Made by a program: the position numbers and the translations under genes
From: Caldimonas mangrovi
GTDB taxonomy: Bacteria > Pseudomonadota > Gammaproteobacteria > Burkholderiales > Burkholderiaceae_C
DNA: 64,000 nucleotides
Assembly (NCBI RefSeq): GCF_023721835.1
Contig: NZ_JAMKFE010000005.1
Coordinates: forward strand, 62,001-126,000
Direction of reading: 5' to 3'
Part shown: piece by piece, positions 29,541 to 42,010 of the stretch
Numbering within the stretch: position 1 is the first letter of the stretch
How the letters are laid out: each line of letters opens with the position of its first letter
The notes under the pieces: generated by a model
The model's database searches: none
What the model was told of the DNA's origin: nothing
The model's input: the letters and a program-made list of their open reading frames with translations, nothing else

Positions 29541-29598
29541 GGGCCTGCGGCACAGGCCCGGTGCGCCCGCGATGCGGGCGCAGCCACCTTCGGTGGCT
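29541..29598. repeat. Three tandem hairpins after the rpoD stop
   Basis: Perfect stems GGGCCTG/CAGGCCC (29541–29559), GCGCCCGC/GCGGGCGC (29563–29581) and AGCCACC/GGTGGCT (29582–29598) are head to tail. They lie between the rpoD stop and its terminator, and so in the rpoD 3' untranslated RNA. Confidence 0.65.
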
Positions 29599-29616
29599 CG
29601 TACCAGGAAATCTCTC

Positions 29617-31890
29617 TCAGAGATTGTCCAGGTACGTCCGCAGCTTGTCAGAGCGGCTCGGGTGCTTCAGTTTGCGGATCGCTTTGGCCTCGATCTGACG
29701 GATGCGCTCGCGCGTCACGTCGAACTGCTTGCCTACCTCTTCCAGCGTGTGGTCGGTCGACATCTCGATGCCGAAGCGCATGCGCAGCACTTTGGCCTCG
29801 CGCGGCGTCAGGCTGTCGAGGATCTCCTTGACCACATCGCGCAGGCCGGCCTGCATGGCGGCATCAACCGGTGCGGTGTTGTTGGTGTCCTCGATGAAGT
29901 CGCCCAGATGCGAATCGTCGTCGTCGCCGATCGGCGTTTCCATGGAGATCGGCTCCTTGGCGATCTTCATGATCTTGCGGATCTTGTCCTCGGGCATCTC
30001 CATCTTCTCGGCCAGCGTCGGCGCGTCCGGCTCGTAGCCGAACTCCTGCAGGTGCTGGCGCGAGATGCGGTTCATCTTGTTGATGGTCTCGATCATGTGC
30101 ACCGGGATGCGGATCGTGCGCGCCTGGTCCGCGATCGAGCGGGTGATGGCCTGGCGGATCCACCACGTCGCGTAGGTCGAGAACTTGTAGCCGCGGCGGT
30201 ATTCGAACTTGTCGACCGCCTTCATCAGGCCGATGTTGCCTTCCTGGATCAGGTCGAGGAACTGCAGGCCGCGGTTGGTGTACTTCTTCGCGATCGAGAT
30301 CACGAGGCGCAGGTTGGCCTCGATCATTTCCTTCTTGGCGTCGCGCGAGGCCTTCTCGCCTTCGTTCATCTTCTTGTTGATCTGCTTCAGGTCCTCGATG
30401 GGCACCACGGCGCGGGCCTGCAGGTCGATCAACTTCTGCTGCAGTTCCTGAATGGCCGGCAGGTTGCGCGTCATCACGGCGCTGTAGGGTTTGCCGGCAG
30501 ACGCTTCCTTCTCGGCCCACTTCAGGTTCAGCGAGTTGGACGGGAAGGTCTTGATGAAGTACTCCTGGGGCATGCCGCATTTGTCGACCAGGATCTTGCG
30601 CAGCTCACGCTCGTAGCGGCGAACGTCGTCCACCTGCGACCGCAGGATGGCGCACAGCCGTTCAATCGTCTTGACCGTGAAGCGGATGCCCATGATCTCG
30701 GCGCTCACCGCCATCTGGGCCTTGTTGTAGGCCGGCGACTTGTAGCCTTCCTTCTCGTAGGCCTTGCGCATCTTGTCGAAGTGCGCGGCGAGTTCGTCGA
30801 AGCGCTGCAGCGCGGCGTTCTTCAGCTCTTCCAGCTTCTTGGTCAACGCCTTGGAGCCGCCGTTGCCGTCGTCGTCGTCCTCGTCGTCGAAGAAGTCGAC
30901 GTCTTCCTCGGCCACGTAGTCGTCGGCCTCGTCTTCGGAGACAAAACCGTCCACGGCTTCGGAGATCTGCATTTCACCGGCGCGTATCTTGTCGGCCAGC
31001 AGCAGGATCTCGGCGATCGTGGTCGGCGACGCTGAGATCGCCAGCATCATCGCCTGCAGTCCGCCTTCGATGCGCTTGGCGATCTCGATCTCGCCTTCAC
31101 GCGTGAGCAGTTCGACCGTGCCCATTTCGCGCATGTACATGCGCACGGGGTCGGTCGTGCGGCCGAACTCGGAGTCGACCGTCGACAGCGCAGCTTCGGC
31201 CTCCTCTTCGGCCTCTTCTTCAGTGGCGGTGGTGGTCGTACCCCCGGCGATCAGCAGCGTGGCAGCGTCCGGCGCCTGTTCGTAGACCGCGATGCCCATG
31301 TCGTTGAGCATGGACACGATGGCGTCCATGATCTCCGTCTCGACCAGCTTCTCGGGCATGTGGTCGTTGATTTCCGAGTGGGTCAGGAAACCACGCGTCT
31401 TGCCCATCTTGATGAGCGTCTTCAGCTCCGAGCGGCGCTTGCTGACCTCTTCTTCGGTCAACATCGTCTCGTCCAAGCCGAATTCGCGCATCAGTGCGCG
31501 CTCCTTTGCGCGCGATACCTTCATGCGCAGCGGCTTGGCCTTGGGCTTGCTGTCGCCCTCGGCGACGGCTTCCTCGACCTCGGTTTCGACTTCCGTCTCA
31601 AGGTCGGCCTCGACGTCGGAGAAGTCCTCTTCGGCATCGAGTTCGGCGCCGCCGGCCTTCTTGGTGGTGGCGGTCTCGGCCTTCGGCTTGCGGCCGCGCT
31701 TGCCCTTGGCGCTGCCGTCGTCGACTGCTTCGGCCTTGGCGGCGCGCGCGGGCTTGGCGGCGGCTTTGGCAGCCGGCTTCGCCTTGTCTTCCTTGGCCGC
31801 GACCGCTTTGGTCACCTTCTTCTCTTCAGTGTCGGTGGCCTTGCCGGCCTTGGCGGCGGTTTTCGCGGGGGCGGTTTTCTTCGCGGTCAT
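29617..31890 (-). CDS. rpoD: RNA polymerase primary sigma factor RpoD (sigma-70)
   Basis: 757 residues, well above the 613 of E. coli. The first 125 residues or so are a low-complexity extension rich in Lys/Ala ([19 protein letters not shown]) and then acidic residues; the sigma-70 core follows. Region 1.2 contains [11 protein letters not shown], an acidic spacer [23 protein letters not shown] sits in the non-essential region, region 2 has [58 protein letters not shown] and region 4.2 has [23 protein letters not shown]. It is downstream of dnaG as in the classic macromolecular-synthesis operon, but with its own promoter. Confidence 0.98.
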   Translation of the reverse strand: MTAKKTAPAKTAAKAGKATDTEEKKVTKAVAAKEDKAKPAAKAAAKPARAAKAEAVDDGSAKGKRGRKPKAETATTKKAGGAELDAEEDFSDVEADLETEVETEVEEAVAEGDSKPKAKPLRMKVSRAKERALMREFGLDETMLTEEEVSKRRSELKTLIKMGKTRGFLTHSEINDHMPEKLVETEIMDAIVSMLNDMGIAVYEQAPDAATLLIAGGTTTTATEEEAEEEAEAALSTVDSEFGRTTDPVRMYMREMGTVELLTREGEIEIAKRIEGGLQAMMLAISASPTTIAEILLLADKIRAGEMQISEAVDGFVSEDEADDYVAEEDVDFFDDEDDDDGNGGSKALTKKLEELKNAALQRFDELAAHFDKMRKAYEKEGYKSPAYNKAQMAVSAEIMGIRFTVKTIERLCAILRSQVDDVRRYERELRKILVDKCGMPQEYFIKTFPSNSLNLKWAEKEASAGKPYSAVMTRNLPAIQELQQKLIDLQARAVVPIEDLKQINKKMNEGEKASRDAKKEMIEANLRLVISIAKKYTNRGLQFLDLIQEGNIGLMKAVDKFEYRRGYKFSTYATWWIRQAITRSIADQARTIRIPVHMIETINKMNRISRQHLQEFGYEPDAPTLAEKMEMPEDKIRKIMKIAKEPISMETPIGDDDDSHLGDFIEDTNNTAPVDAAMQAGLRDVVKEILDSLTPREAKVLRMRFGIEMSTDHTLEEVGKQFDVTRERIRQIEAKAIRKLKHPSRSDKLRTYLDNL

Positions 31891-32249
31891 GAACTTCCTC
31901 GGATGGATCAGGGCTCAGGCGGCCAGCCGGCAACTCCGCGTCTTCCCCGGGGATGTCCCGGAGACGAAAACGGAAAAACGGGCGGGCAGGGCAGAGCCGA
32001 ACTCGCTTGACGGATCAGCAGATGGGGTCATCCGGCCGGGGGTCAAGCGTCGGCTCCTGGGGCAAGCTGGCGTGAACTGTTGTCGAGGGCAGCCCTTGCG
32101 GGAAATGGGTGGCCTGTGTGTAACCCGTGTCTCGGGTGGCCGGGGCCCGGAGGTGCTGCTGTCACTCTTGCCGCGCAACAAACCGAGAATTATCGTCGAT
32201 GTAACGTGCGCCGTCAAAGCATACAGTTGCATGCACGCCCAAACCGGTT
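31891..32249 (-). other. 359-bp rpoD leader/intergenic region
   Basis: Apart from the strong sigma-70 promoter at 32189–32217 I see no gene. With that promoter the rpoD mRNA would have a leader near 290 bases, long enough for regulation, but I recognise no riboswitch or conserved structure. Confidence 0.5.
32189..32217 (-). promoter_or_regulatory. Sigma-70 promoter for rpoD
   Basis: On the minus strand: TTGACG (32212–32217), 17-bp spacer, GATAAT (32189–32194). Five of six bases match consensus in each element with ideal spacing. It lies between dnaG and rpoD. Confidence 0.8.
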
Positions 32250-34073
32250 CTATGTCTCGGTGAGGCGCTTTTTCAGCTCGGCGTATTGCCGTGCCAATTC
32301 CTTGGTGCGCTGGATCGCCTGTCCGTCGAAATCGCCCGACTCCGACAGCAGGTTCCACTCGTCCTTGATGGCGGCCAGCGTCAGCTGGTCGAGCACGATG
32401 TGAAGCTGTCGCTTGATATCCACATCCGGATCGTTGGCATGGAAGGAGGCGACGCGCTGGAGCAGCGCAGCGCCTTGTTCTCCCAGTTCTTCCTGTTGTG
32501 CAAGCAGGCCCTGAAGCACCGTCTCGGCATTTTCGGGGCCGTGTTCGTGCAGGTGCCGCTCGATCCAGAGGAACGCCGGCCCATAAGGGGCCGGCTGCTC
32601 GGCCAGCAGGTCGTGCGCGGCCGTTCCCAGCTCGTCCCAGAGCTCGATGCGGCAGACGAGCAGCCACAGGGCCCGGTCGAGCAGCGTCGCGGTGCCGGTC
32701 AACAGCCGGCGTGACGCAGGGGCGCGGCGGCTGGGGGCTGCGTCTGGGGGGGGCGGTTTGGCGCGCGGGGCCGGGCCACCCTGCCAAGCCTGTTGCAAGT
32801 CCTCGACCGGCATCGCCGACGACTGCGCCAAGTCCGCCAGGATCTGGCGGCGCAGCAGTCCGTCCGGCAGGGCCTGCCACAGCGGCTTGGCCTGAGCGAG
32901 AAAGCGTGCCCGGCCCTCCGCCGACGACAGGTCGCAGCCGTCGCGCGCAGCTTCGATCAACTGGCGCGACAGCGGCACCGCGTCGGCGACGCAGCGCTCG
33001 AACGCGTCGGTGCCAAATTCGCGCACGTACGAGTCCGGGTCGTGCTCGGGCGGCAGGAACAGAAACCGCACGCTGCGCGTGTCGGTTGCGTGCGGCAACG
33101 CAGCCTCCAGGGCGCGCCCGGCAGCCCGGCGCCCGGCGGCGTCGCCGTCGAAGCTGAACACCACGGCATCGGTGAAGCGAAACAGCTTGTGCACGTGCTC
33201 GGCGGTACAGGCGGTGCCAAGCGTGGCGACCGCGTTGGGGAAGCCGAGTTGTGCGAGCGCAACCACGTCCATGTAGCCCTCGACCACCAGCGCATAGCCC
33301 CTCTGGCGAAGTGCGGCGCGCGCCTCGTGCAGCCCGTAAAGTTCGCGCCCTTTCACGAAAACGGGTGTTTCAGGCGAATTGAGGTACTTCGGTTCGCCCT
33401 GGTCCAGTACCCGCCCACCGAAACCGATCACCTCGCCCTTGACGCTGCGGATGGGGAACATCACGCGGTCGCGGAAGCGGTCGTAGCGCTTGGCATCCTC
33501 GCCTTCCCCTTGCGCGATGACGAGCCCGCTTTCCTCGAGCAGTGGGTCGTCGTAGCGGGGGAACACGCTCGCCAGTCCGCGCCATCCGTCGGGGGCATAA
33601 CCGAGACCGAAACGTGCGGCAATCTCCCCGGTCAGGCCACGGCCCTTCAGGTACTGCACGGCGCGCGGGCTGCCTTTGAGCTGCTTGCGATAGTGCTCGG
33701 CCGCTTTTGCAAGCACCTCGCTCAGCGTGGCTTGCCGCTCGCGTGCCTGCGCGGCCAGTGCGCGTTGTTCGGCCGTGCTGTCGTCCTCGGGCACCTGCAG
33801 TCCGTACTGTTGCGCGAGCTCTTTGACGGCGTCGACGTAGCCGAGCGCGCCGTGCTCCATCAGGAAATCGATGGCCGTGCCATGCACGCCGCAGCCGAAG
33901 CAGTGATAGGTCTGGCGGGTCGGGCTGACGATGAAGCTGGGCGTCTTTTCGCCATGGAAGGGGCACAGGCCCTTGAAGTTGAGGCCTGCCTTCTTGAGCT
34001 GCACATACCGGCCGACGATCTCGACGATGTCGGCGCGTGCGAGGAGGTCTTGTTTGAAGCTCGGTGGGATCAC
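32250..34073 (-). CDS. dnaG: DNA primase
   Basis: 607 residues. Synthesises RNA primers at the replication fork. The N-terminal zinc finger is CPFHGEKTPSFIVSPTRQTYHCFGC (Cys-His-Cys-Cys). The catalytic core follows, with KGRELYGLHEA and the TOPRIM motifs VVEGYMDVVALAQ and FSFDGDAAGRRAA. The C-terminal helicase-binding domain spans roughly the last 150 residues. rpsU does not directly precede it here; the upstream 213 bp carries a palindrome serving the divergent gene. Confidence 0.97.
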   Translation of the reverse strand: MIPPSFKQDLLARADIVEIVGRYVQLKKAGLNFKGLCPFHGEKTPSFIVSPTRQTYHCFGCGVHGTAIDFLMEHGALGYVDAVKELAQQYGLQVPEDDSTAEQRALAAQARERQATLSEVLAKAAEHYRKQLKGSPRAVQYLKGRGLTGEIAARFGLGYAPDGWRGLASVFPRYDDPLLEESGLVIAQGEGEDAKRYDRFRDRVMFPIRSVKGEVIGFGGRVLDQGEPKYLNSPETPVFVKGRELYGLHEARAALRQRGYALVVEGYMDVVALAQLGFPNAVATLGTACTAEHVHKLFRFTDAVVFSFDGDAAGRRAAGRALEAALPHATDTRSVRFLFLPPEHDPDSYVREFGTDAFERCVADAVPLSRQLIEAARDGCDLSSAEGRARFLAQAKPLWQALPDGLLRRQILADLAQSSAMPVEDLQQAWQGGPAPRAKPPPPDAAPSRRAPASRRLLTGTATLLDRALWLLVCRIELWDELGTAAHDLLAEQPAPYGPAFLWIERHLHEHGPENAETVLQGLLAQQEELGEQGAALLQRVASFHANDPDVDIKRQLHIVLDQLTLAAIKDEWNLLSESGDFDGQAIQRTKELARQYAELKKRLTET

Positions 34074-34145
34074 CGGCGGAGTCTACCCAAGCGGCGTGCC
34101 GGGACCGGCAGTGGCAAGGGCAGAGTGGACTAAGGCGGCGAATAG

Positions 34146-34323
34146 GTAGTTTAACTACATGATTTGTAGTTACCTCGACATCAGTGTGGACTGGCGCTCC
34201 GTTCGCTTCTGAGGGTCATCCCTAGCGCAATTTCGCCAGGATTTAGCGACACTCCGGTCCCTTTCCGAGTTTTGGCTAGACCGTACATGTCATCTTCTTC
34301 TCGTCGCAAGGTAGTAAAACTAC
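34146..34323. promoter_or_regulatory. Two related palindromes around the start of the MalE-like gene
   Basis: GTAGTTTAACTAC (34146–34158) and GTAGTAAAACTAC (34311–34323) share GTAGT-N3-ACTAC; the second is inside the coding region. Their centres are 165 bp apart. A half site GTAGTTAC lies at 34166. The region is AT-rich compared with the surroundings. The regulator is unknown. Confidence 0.55.
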
Positions 34324-35534
34324 TTTCAATGGTGACTTCGATGTCCCTGGGCGCCGGCGTCGCAAACGTACGCGCCTGGAACAAGGGCCGGCTCGAGGTC
34401 TGGATCAACGCGGACAAGGGCTACGCCGGCCTGCAGAAGGTGGGCGAGGAATACACGCGCAAGACCGGCGTCCGCGTCGAGGTGCGCCACTTCGACAATG
34501 CCGTCGACCGTTTCGAGGCGGCGATGAAGGCCCGGCAGGTGGGCGAAATTCCTGACATCTGGATCTGGCCGCATGACCGGCTGGGCGACTGGGTCCGGCA
34601 GGGTTGGGTCGTGCCGCTGAAGCCCAGCGAGCCGGTGCGCGCCGACATCGTGCAGGTGGCCTGGGACGGTTTCATGATGGGGGGCAAGACCTGGGGCTAT
34701 CCGCTGTCGGTGGAGGCGGTCGCACTGGTCTACAACACCGAACTCGTGCCGGTGCCGCCGAAGAGTTTCGAGGACGTGCTTGCGTTGCACGACAAGTTGA
34801 AGGCCCGCAACATCCGTGCGCTCGGCTGGGAGACCGGCAGCCCGTATTTCACCTGGCCGCTCATGGCGGCGGGTGGCGGCTATGTGTTCCAGCGCAGGAT
34901 CGACGGCACCTACAACCCGCAGGACACCGGCATCAACCACCCCGGCGCCGTGCGAGGGGCCGAGTACGTCGTCAAGCTGATGAGTGCCGGCGTGATTCCC
35001 CAGGGTGGCTTGAGCTACCAGGACGCCGAGGCCGACATGCAGGACGGCCGGCAGGCCATGTGGATCACCGGGCCGTGGGCCTGGGAGGGGCTGAAGCAGG
35101 CTGGCATCGACTTCAGCGTCGCGCCGCTGCCGTCGCTGGCCGGCAAGCCGGCGCGCCCCTTCGTCGGCGTGCTCGGCGCGATGCTGACCGCGGGGCCCAA
35201 CCAGGCGATCGCGACCGACTTCATCGAAAACCACCTGCTGCAGCCTGGGGGCCTGGGGCAGATCAATGCAGCCAAGCCGATCGGCGTGCCGGCCTCCAAG
35301 CGCATGTTCTGGAAGCTGTACTCCGACCCGCGCATCCGCACCTCGATGGACGCGATCTACGCAGGCCGTGCGATGCCCAGCAACAGCGAAATGACGCTGT
35401 TCTGGCAGCACCTGTCGACGGCGCTGCGCGACATCAACACCGGCATACGTTCGCCGAAGGACGCGCTGGACGCTGCGGCCAGCCAGATACGTGGTGCCGC
35501 GACCGCCAAAGCGGCGGCCGGCGGCAAGTCGTAG
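34287..35534 (+). CDS. Extracellular solute-binding protein, maltose-binding-protein-like (orphan)
   Basis: 415 residues. The N-terminus MSSSSRRKVVKLLSMVTSMSLGAG looks like an export signal. The mature part has the MalE-type order LEVWINADKGYAGLQKVGEEYTRKTGVRVEV (lobe 1), PDIWIWPHDRLGDWVRQG and WGYPLSVEAVALVYNTELV (ligand groove), then ADMQDGRQAMWITGPWAWEG. It should bind a maltodextrin-like sugar in the periplasm. No permease or ATPase genes adjoin, so it must share a transporter elsewhere or act as a receptor. ATG 34287 is chosen over TTG 34272. Its stop abuts that of ggt. Confidence 0.85.
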   Translation: MSSSSRRKVVKLLSMVTSMSLGAGVANVRAWNKGRLEVWINADKGYAGLQKVGEEYTRKTGVRVEVRHFDNAVDRFEAAMKARQVGEIPDIWIWPHDRLGDWVRQGWVVPLKPSEPVRADIVQVAWDGFMMGGKTWGYPLSVEAVALVYNTELVPVPPKSFEDVLALHDKLKARNIRALGWETGSPYFTWPLMAAGGGYVFQRRIDGTYNPQDTGINHPGAVRGAEYVVKLMSAGVIPQGGLSYQDAEADMQDGRQAMWITGPWAWEGLKQAGIDFSVAPLPSLAGKPARPFVGVLGAMLTAGPNQAIATDFIENHLLQPGGLGQINAAKPIGVPASKRMFWKLYSDPRIRTSMDAIYAGRAMPSNSEMTLFWQHLSTALRDINTGIRSPKDALDAAASQIRGAATAKAAAGGKS

Positions 35535-37304
35535 TCAGTCGCCCATCACGATGCCTTCGCGCCGCGGGTCGGCGCCGCCGAACCAACCGTCTTTCGTGCG
35601 CTGGATGGCTTGCAGGCCGCTGGTCATGTTCGTCTCGCGGATCTCATGGCCGCGGCCGCGCAGCGCGTCGAGTGTGGTCGCCGGGAAACGCTTTTCCTCC
35701 AGCAGCGTCGGGCCGTTGGTGGAGCCGAAGTTCGGCAGGCTGATCGCCTGCTGTGCGTTGAGCCCCCAGTCCAGGGTGCCGAGCAAGGTCTTCGCGGTGT
35801 AGTGGATGATCAGCGCGCCCCCCGGCGAGCCCGCGCTCATCACCAACTGGTTGCTGCCTTTGTCGAACACCAGCGTCGGGCTCATGCTGGAGCGCGGGCG
35901 CTTGCCCGGCTGCACCCGGTTCGCGATCGGCTTGCCGTCGGCGCCGGCCGCAGCGAACGAGAAGTCGGTCAGCTCGTTGTTGAGCAGGAAGCCACGCACC
36001 ATCTGGCGCGCACCAAAGGCGTCCTCGATGGTGGTGGTCATCGCGATCGCGTTGCCGTATCGGTCGACGATGGAGATGTGCGACGTGCCGCGCTCGATCT
36101 GCTCGGGCTGCGGGGCGAAGGCGACCGCACCGCCGCGCGGCACGCCCGGCTTGGCGGTCTTCATCGACTGCAGGCTGATGGCGGCGGCACGTTCCTTGAG
36201 GTAGGCGGGGTCGATCAGGCTGCGCCACGAGCCGGCCGGAGCGGGCACGAAATCGGGATCGCCGACGTATTGCGCGCGGTCGGCGAAGGCCAGGCGGGCC
36301 GCCTCGGTGTAGGTGTGCAGCAGGTCGACGCTGGGCAGGCCGTTGTCCAGCGGCTGGGTCACCTTGGGGGCGTGCTCCATGATGCCCAGGATCTGCGCAA
36401 TGGCGATGTGACCGGACGACGGCGGCGGGAAGCCGCACAGCCGATAGCGCTGCCAGTCGGAGCACATGGCGTCGCGCTTTTTCGGCCGGTAGTTGGCCAG
36501 GTCCTGCTCGGTCAGTTTGCCGGGATTGGTCGGGTGGTTCTGCACCTTGGCGGCGATGTCCTTTGCGATCGGGCCGGTGTAGAAGGCGTCAGGCCCCTTG
36601 GCGGCCACGTCGCGCAGCACCTCGGCCAGCGCCGGGTTGCGCACGACCATGCCGACGTCGCGCGGGTCCCCGTCGGGCTTGTAGAAGTAGCGCGCGGCGG
36701 TCTCGTCCTTTTTCAGGTGCTGCTCGCTCTTCAGCAGCGTGTGCAGCCGCGGGCTGACCTTGAAACCGTCTTCGGCCAGTGCGATGGCGGGCCGGAACAG
36801 CAGGGCCCACGGGAGCCGGCCATGCTGCCTGTGTGCCATCTCCAGCATGCGCAGCGTGCCGGGCACGCCCACCGAGCGGCCGCCGACGACACCCTCGTAG
36901 AAGGCCATCGGTTGACCATCCGGCTTGAGGAACAATTTTTCGTCGGCGGCGGCCGGCGCCATCTCGCGCCCGTCGAACGCTTCCACGCGCTTGCCGTCCC
37001 AGTGCATCAGGAAGGCGCCGCCGCCGATGCCGCTGGACTGCGGTTCGACGAGCGTGAGCACCATCTGCACCGCGATCGCTGCGTCGACCGCCGAGCCGCC
37101 CGCCTTGAGGATCTGGTGGCCCGCGTCGGTGGCCAGCGGGTTGGCGGCGGCGACTGCGTAGGTCTTCGTTGCCCAGCCGGGCTTCTCGATGTAGCCAGAG
37201 GCGGCTTCGGGCTGGTCCGGCGGGGTGTACTTGAAGTCGGGGGCGGTGACGCACCCGGTGATCAGCAAGACGGCGGTCAGCGGGGCGAGGGCGAGACGCT
37301 TCAT
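35535..37304 (-). CDS. ggt: Gamma-glutamyltransferase, lipoprotein form
   Basis: 589 residues. Cleaves the gamma-glutamyl bond of glutathione and related peptides. The precursor is predicted to self-cleave before Thr407 in ERGTSHISIVD, the N-terminal nucleophile of the small subunit. Other family features are the alpha-carboxylate-binding Arg113 in FDGRE, PQSSGIGGGAFL and the small-subunit segment RSSMSPTLVFDKG, AGSPGGALII. The leader ends with lipobox ITGC (Cys18), so the enzyme is probably membrane-anchored rather than free in the periplasm. It converges on the MalE-like gene. Confidence 0.94.
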   Translation of the reverse strand: MKRLALAPLTAVLLITGCVTAPDFKYTPPDQPEAASGYIEKPGWATKTYAVAAANPLATDAGHQILKAGGSAVDAAIAVQMVLTLVEPQSSGIGGGAFLMHWDGKRVEAFDGREMAPAAADEKLFLKPDGQPMAFYEGVVGGRSVGVPGTLRMLEMAHRQHGRLPWALLFRPAIALAEDGFKVSPRLHTLLKSEQHLKKDETAARYFYKPDGDPRDVGMVVRNPALAEVLRDVAAKGPDAFYTGPIAKDIAAKVQNHPTNPGKLTEQDLANYRPKKRDAMCSDWQRYRLCGFPPPSSGHIAIAQILGIMEHAPKVTQPLDNGLPSVDLLHTYTEAARLAFADRAQYVGDPDFVPAPAGSWRSLIDPAYLKERAAAISLQSMKTAKPGVPRGGAVAFAPQPEQIERGTSHISIVDRYGNAIAMTTTIEDAFGARQMVRGFLLNNELTDFSFAAAGADGKPIANRVQPGKRPRSSMSPTLVFDKGSNQLVMSAGSPGGALIIHYTAKTLLGTLDWGLNAQQAISLPNFGSTNGPTLLEEKRFPATTLDALRGRGHEIRETNMTSGLQAIQRTKDGWFGGADPRREGIVMGD

Positions 37305-37425
37305 GGGACTCCTCGTTGGTTTTCAGGGCACCGCCCGGCGCGAGCCGGGCAGTGGGGAGTGCCGGGGCATCTTACGGCGTCACGAAAACCTGTCGGAGTG
37401 TCGAAGCGTTACGTGTTCTCGTAGA

Positions 37426-38184
37426 TCAGCGCGGTGCGAGGCGGATCGCGCCGTCGAGGCGGATCACCTCGCCGTTGAGCATGTCATTGGTGACGATCTG
37501 GTGCACCAGCTTGGCGTAGTCCTCGGGCGTGCCGAGGCGCGACGGGAAGGGCACGCTCGCGGCCAGCGCGTCCTGCACATCCTGCGGCATCGAGAACAGC
37601 ATCGGCGTGCCGAAGATGCCCGGGGCGATCGTCATGTTGCGGATGCCGTTGCGGGCCAGGTCGCGCGCGATCGGCAGTGTCATGCCGACCACGCCGCCCT
37701 TGGATGCGGCGTACGCGGCCTGGCCGATCTGCCCGTCGTAGGCCGCGACCGAGGCGGTCGAGATCATCACGCCGCGCTCGCCGGTCGGTTCCGGCTCGTT
37801 CTTGCACATCGCCTCGGCGGCCAGGCGGATCATGTTGAAGCTGCCGATCAGGTTGACGGTGATGACCTTGGTGTAGAGCGACAGCGCATGGGCGCCGTCC
37901 TTGCCGACCGTTTTCGCTGCAGGCGCGATGCCGGCGCAGTTGACCAGGCCCATCAGCTTGCCCATCGAGGCGGCTTTTGCGACAGCGGCCCGGCCGTCGT
38001 CCTCGCTCGAGACGTCGCACTTGACGAAGGCGCCGCCGAGTTCGGCGGCGATCGACTCGCCCTTGTCGGCCTGCAGATCGGCGATGACCACCTTGCCGCC
38101 TTCGCGCGCCAGCATGCGCGCCGTGCCTTCGCCGAGGCCCGAGGCGCCGCCGGTGATGATGAAAACCTTGCCTTGGATGTCCAT
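37426..38184 (-). CDS. SDR oxidoreductase, 3-hydroxyacyl-CoA dehydrogenase type II-like
   Basis: 252 residues. It has an NAD-binding motif [19 protein letters not shown], catalytic Ser in STASV and the YAASKGG active-site Tyr/Lys. The overall wording ([33 protein letters not shown]) resembles the HSD17B10/type II 3-hydroxyacyl-CoA dehydrogenases that oxidise 2-methyl-3-hydroxybutyryl-CoA in isoleucine breakdown. A perfect LiuR-like palindrome lies 25 bp upstream, the same type as before etfBA, which supports a role in branched-chain or short-chain acyl-CoA catabolism. Confidence 0.87.
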   Translation of the reverse strand: MDIQGKVFIITGGASGLGEGTARMLAREGGKVVIADLQADKGESIAAELGGAFVKCDVSSEDDGRAAVAKAASMGKLMGLVNCAGIAPAAKTVGKDGAHALSLYTKVITVNLIGSFNMIRLAAEAMCKNEPEPTGERGVMISTASVAAYDGQIGQAAYAASKGGVVGMTLPIARDLARNGIRNMTIAPGIFGTPMLFSMPQDVQDALAASVPFPSRLGTPEDYAKLVHQIVTNDMLNGEVIRLDGAIRLAPR

Positions 38185-38208
38185 GTCGTTCTCCTGGAGG
38201 TTGTGACG

Positions 38209-38224
38209 TTGACGTAAACGTCAA
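38209..38224. promoter_or_regulatory. Perfect palindrome TTGACGTAAACGTCAA upstream of the SDR gene
   Basis: 7-bp arms around AA. One base different from the site before etfB (3969–3984, read on the other strand). It resembles MerR-family LiuR operators (tentative). Confidence 0.6.
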
Positions 38225-38310
38225 TTGTGGCTGAACTCTGCGGTCGCGCTGCCGCTGGCGCGGCAGCCGAGCCTCGGTAGAAACCATAGGTCGCCGCAAC
38301 TCAAAATTGG

Positions 38311-38341
38311 TTGACCCTTCAATACTTGAGTTCTAAAGTAT
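38311..38341 (+). promoter_or_regulatory. Promoter and MarR-type operator of the 2-aminobenzoate operon
   Basis: -35 TTGACC (38311–38316), 17-bp spacer, -10 TAAAGT (38334–38339). The palindrome ATACTTGAGTTCTAAAGTAT (38322–38341; 16 of 20 positions symmetrical) covers the -10. The predicted transcript would begin only a few bases before ATG 38348, and no Shine–Dalgarno is visible. The MarR gene at 41484 is the natural candidate regulator. Confidence 0.6.
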
Positions 38342-38347
38342 CTCGTC

Positions 38348-40704
<2,357 letters not shown>

Positions 40705-40705
<1 letters not shown>

Positions 40706-41487
40706 TGGCCACACCGATGCTGTCGCTGCAGGGCCGACACGCCGTGGTCACCGGCGCCGCCCGCGGCATCGGCGCCGCGATCGCCCGCGCGCTGGCCGAA
40801 GAGGGCGCCCGCGTTTCGCTGATGGGTCGCAAGCAGGATGTGCTGCTGGCGGTTGCCCGGGCCTTGCCGGGCGGGCCGCATGCGGCCCTGGCGGTCGATG
40901 TGACCGACGTTTCATCCGTGGCCGCGGCGTTTGCGGCCGCCCAGGAACAGCTCGGCCCGGTCGCCATCCTGGTCAACAACGCCGGCCAGGCCGAGAGCGC
41001 ACCGTTCGGCAAGACCTCGCTCGACCTGTGGCAGCGCATGCTGGCGGTCAACCTGACGGGCAGCTTTCTGTGTATGCAGCAGGCGCTGCCCGACATGCTG
41101 ACGGCCGGCTGGGGCCGCATCGTCAACATCGCCAGTACGGCGGGCCTGAAGGGCTATGCGTACGTCTCGGCGTATACCGCGGCGAAACACGGTGTCGTGG
41201 GGCTGACCCGCGCGTTGGCGCTCGAAGTGGCGCGCAAGGGTGTGACCGTCAACGCCGTCTGCCCGGGCTATACCGAGACCGACATCCTGCGCGAGAGCAT
41301 CGCCAACGTGGTCGAGAAGACCGGTCGCAGCGCCGACGAGGTGCGCGCGCAGTTCGCGGCCGGCAACCCGCAGGGGCGCATCGTCCAACCTGAAGAAGTG
41401 GCGGATGCGGTGCGCTGGCTGTGCCGCGACACCTCCGCAGCAATCAACGGCCAGGCTCTGTCGGTGTGCGGCGGGGAGGTGATGTGA
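40705..41487 (+). CDS. SDR-family dehydrogenase of the 2-aminobenzoate operon
   Basis: 260 residues. It has the cofactor motif [20 protein letters not shown], active-site Ser in [23 protein letters not shown] and the YxxxK pair within it. The likely job is oxidising a 3-hydroxyacyl-CoA-like intermediate after hydration of the dearomatised ring; this is inferred from the operon. Its ATG overlaps the upstream stop by one base (TGATG), so translation is coupled. Confidence 0.85.
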
Positions 41488-42008
41488 AGCGCAAGCCCGT
41501 GTCTCCCCTGGACGACCACCGCATCGGCCTGGAAGCCCGGGTCGCTTCGGACGACCACATGGCGTTGAAGCTGTGGCTGCGCCTGCTGTCGTGCAGCACC
41601 CAGATCGAGACCGAGATCCGCAAGCGGTTGCGCGTGCGTTTCGGCATCACGCTGGCGCGCTTCGACTACCTGGCGCAGCTGCACCGGCACCCGGAAGGGT
41701 TGCGCATGAATGCGCTGTCGCGCTACCTGATGGTCACCGGCGGCAGCATCACCGGTCTGACCGACGAGCTGGAAAAGGAGGGGTTGGTGGTGCGCGAGGC
41801 GGTGCCCGACGACCGTCGCTCCTTCCTGCTCAAGCTCACGCGGCAAGGCCGCGAGGTGTTCGAGCGCATCGCGACCGAGCATGAAGCCTGGGTGATCGAG
41901 ATGTTCTCCGACCTGAAACTCCCCGAGCGCAAGACGCTGTACGAGCTGCTCGGCCAGTTGCGCGTGCACATGGCCACGCGCCAGACGCTCTCTACAGAGG
42001 TGGCTTGA
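41484..42008 (+). CDS. MarR-family regulator of the operon
   Basis: 174 residues, winged helix. Signature regions are [64 protein letters not shown] (helix-turn-helix plus wing, with the typical DDRR). The start is GTG 41484, overlapping the SDR stop by 4 bases (GTGA), behind GGGGAGG. MarR proteins of aromatic degradation are usually released by an aryl-CoA; by analogy 2-aminobenzoyl-CoA is the expected effector. Encoded inside the operon it would regulate itself. Confidence 0.88.
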   Translation: MKRKPVSPLDDHRIGLEARVASDDHMALKLWLRLLSCSTQIETEIRKRLRVRFGITLARFDYLAQLHRHPEGLRMNALSRYLMVTGGSITGLTDELEKEGLVVREAVPDDRRSFLLKLTRQGREVFERIATEHEAWVIEMFSDLKLPERKTLYELLGQLRVHMATRQTLSTEVA

Positions 42009-42010
42009 CG

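Noticed and set aside
34287-35534. Maltose ABC transporter operon
   Set aside because: Only the binding protein is present; neighbours are dnaG and ggt on the other strand.
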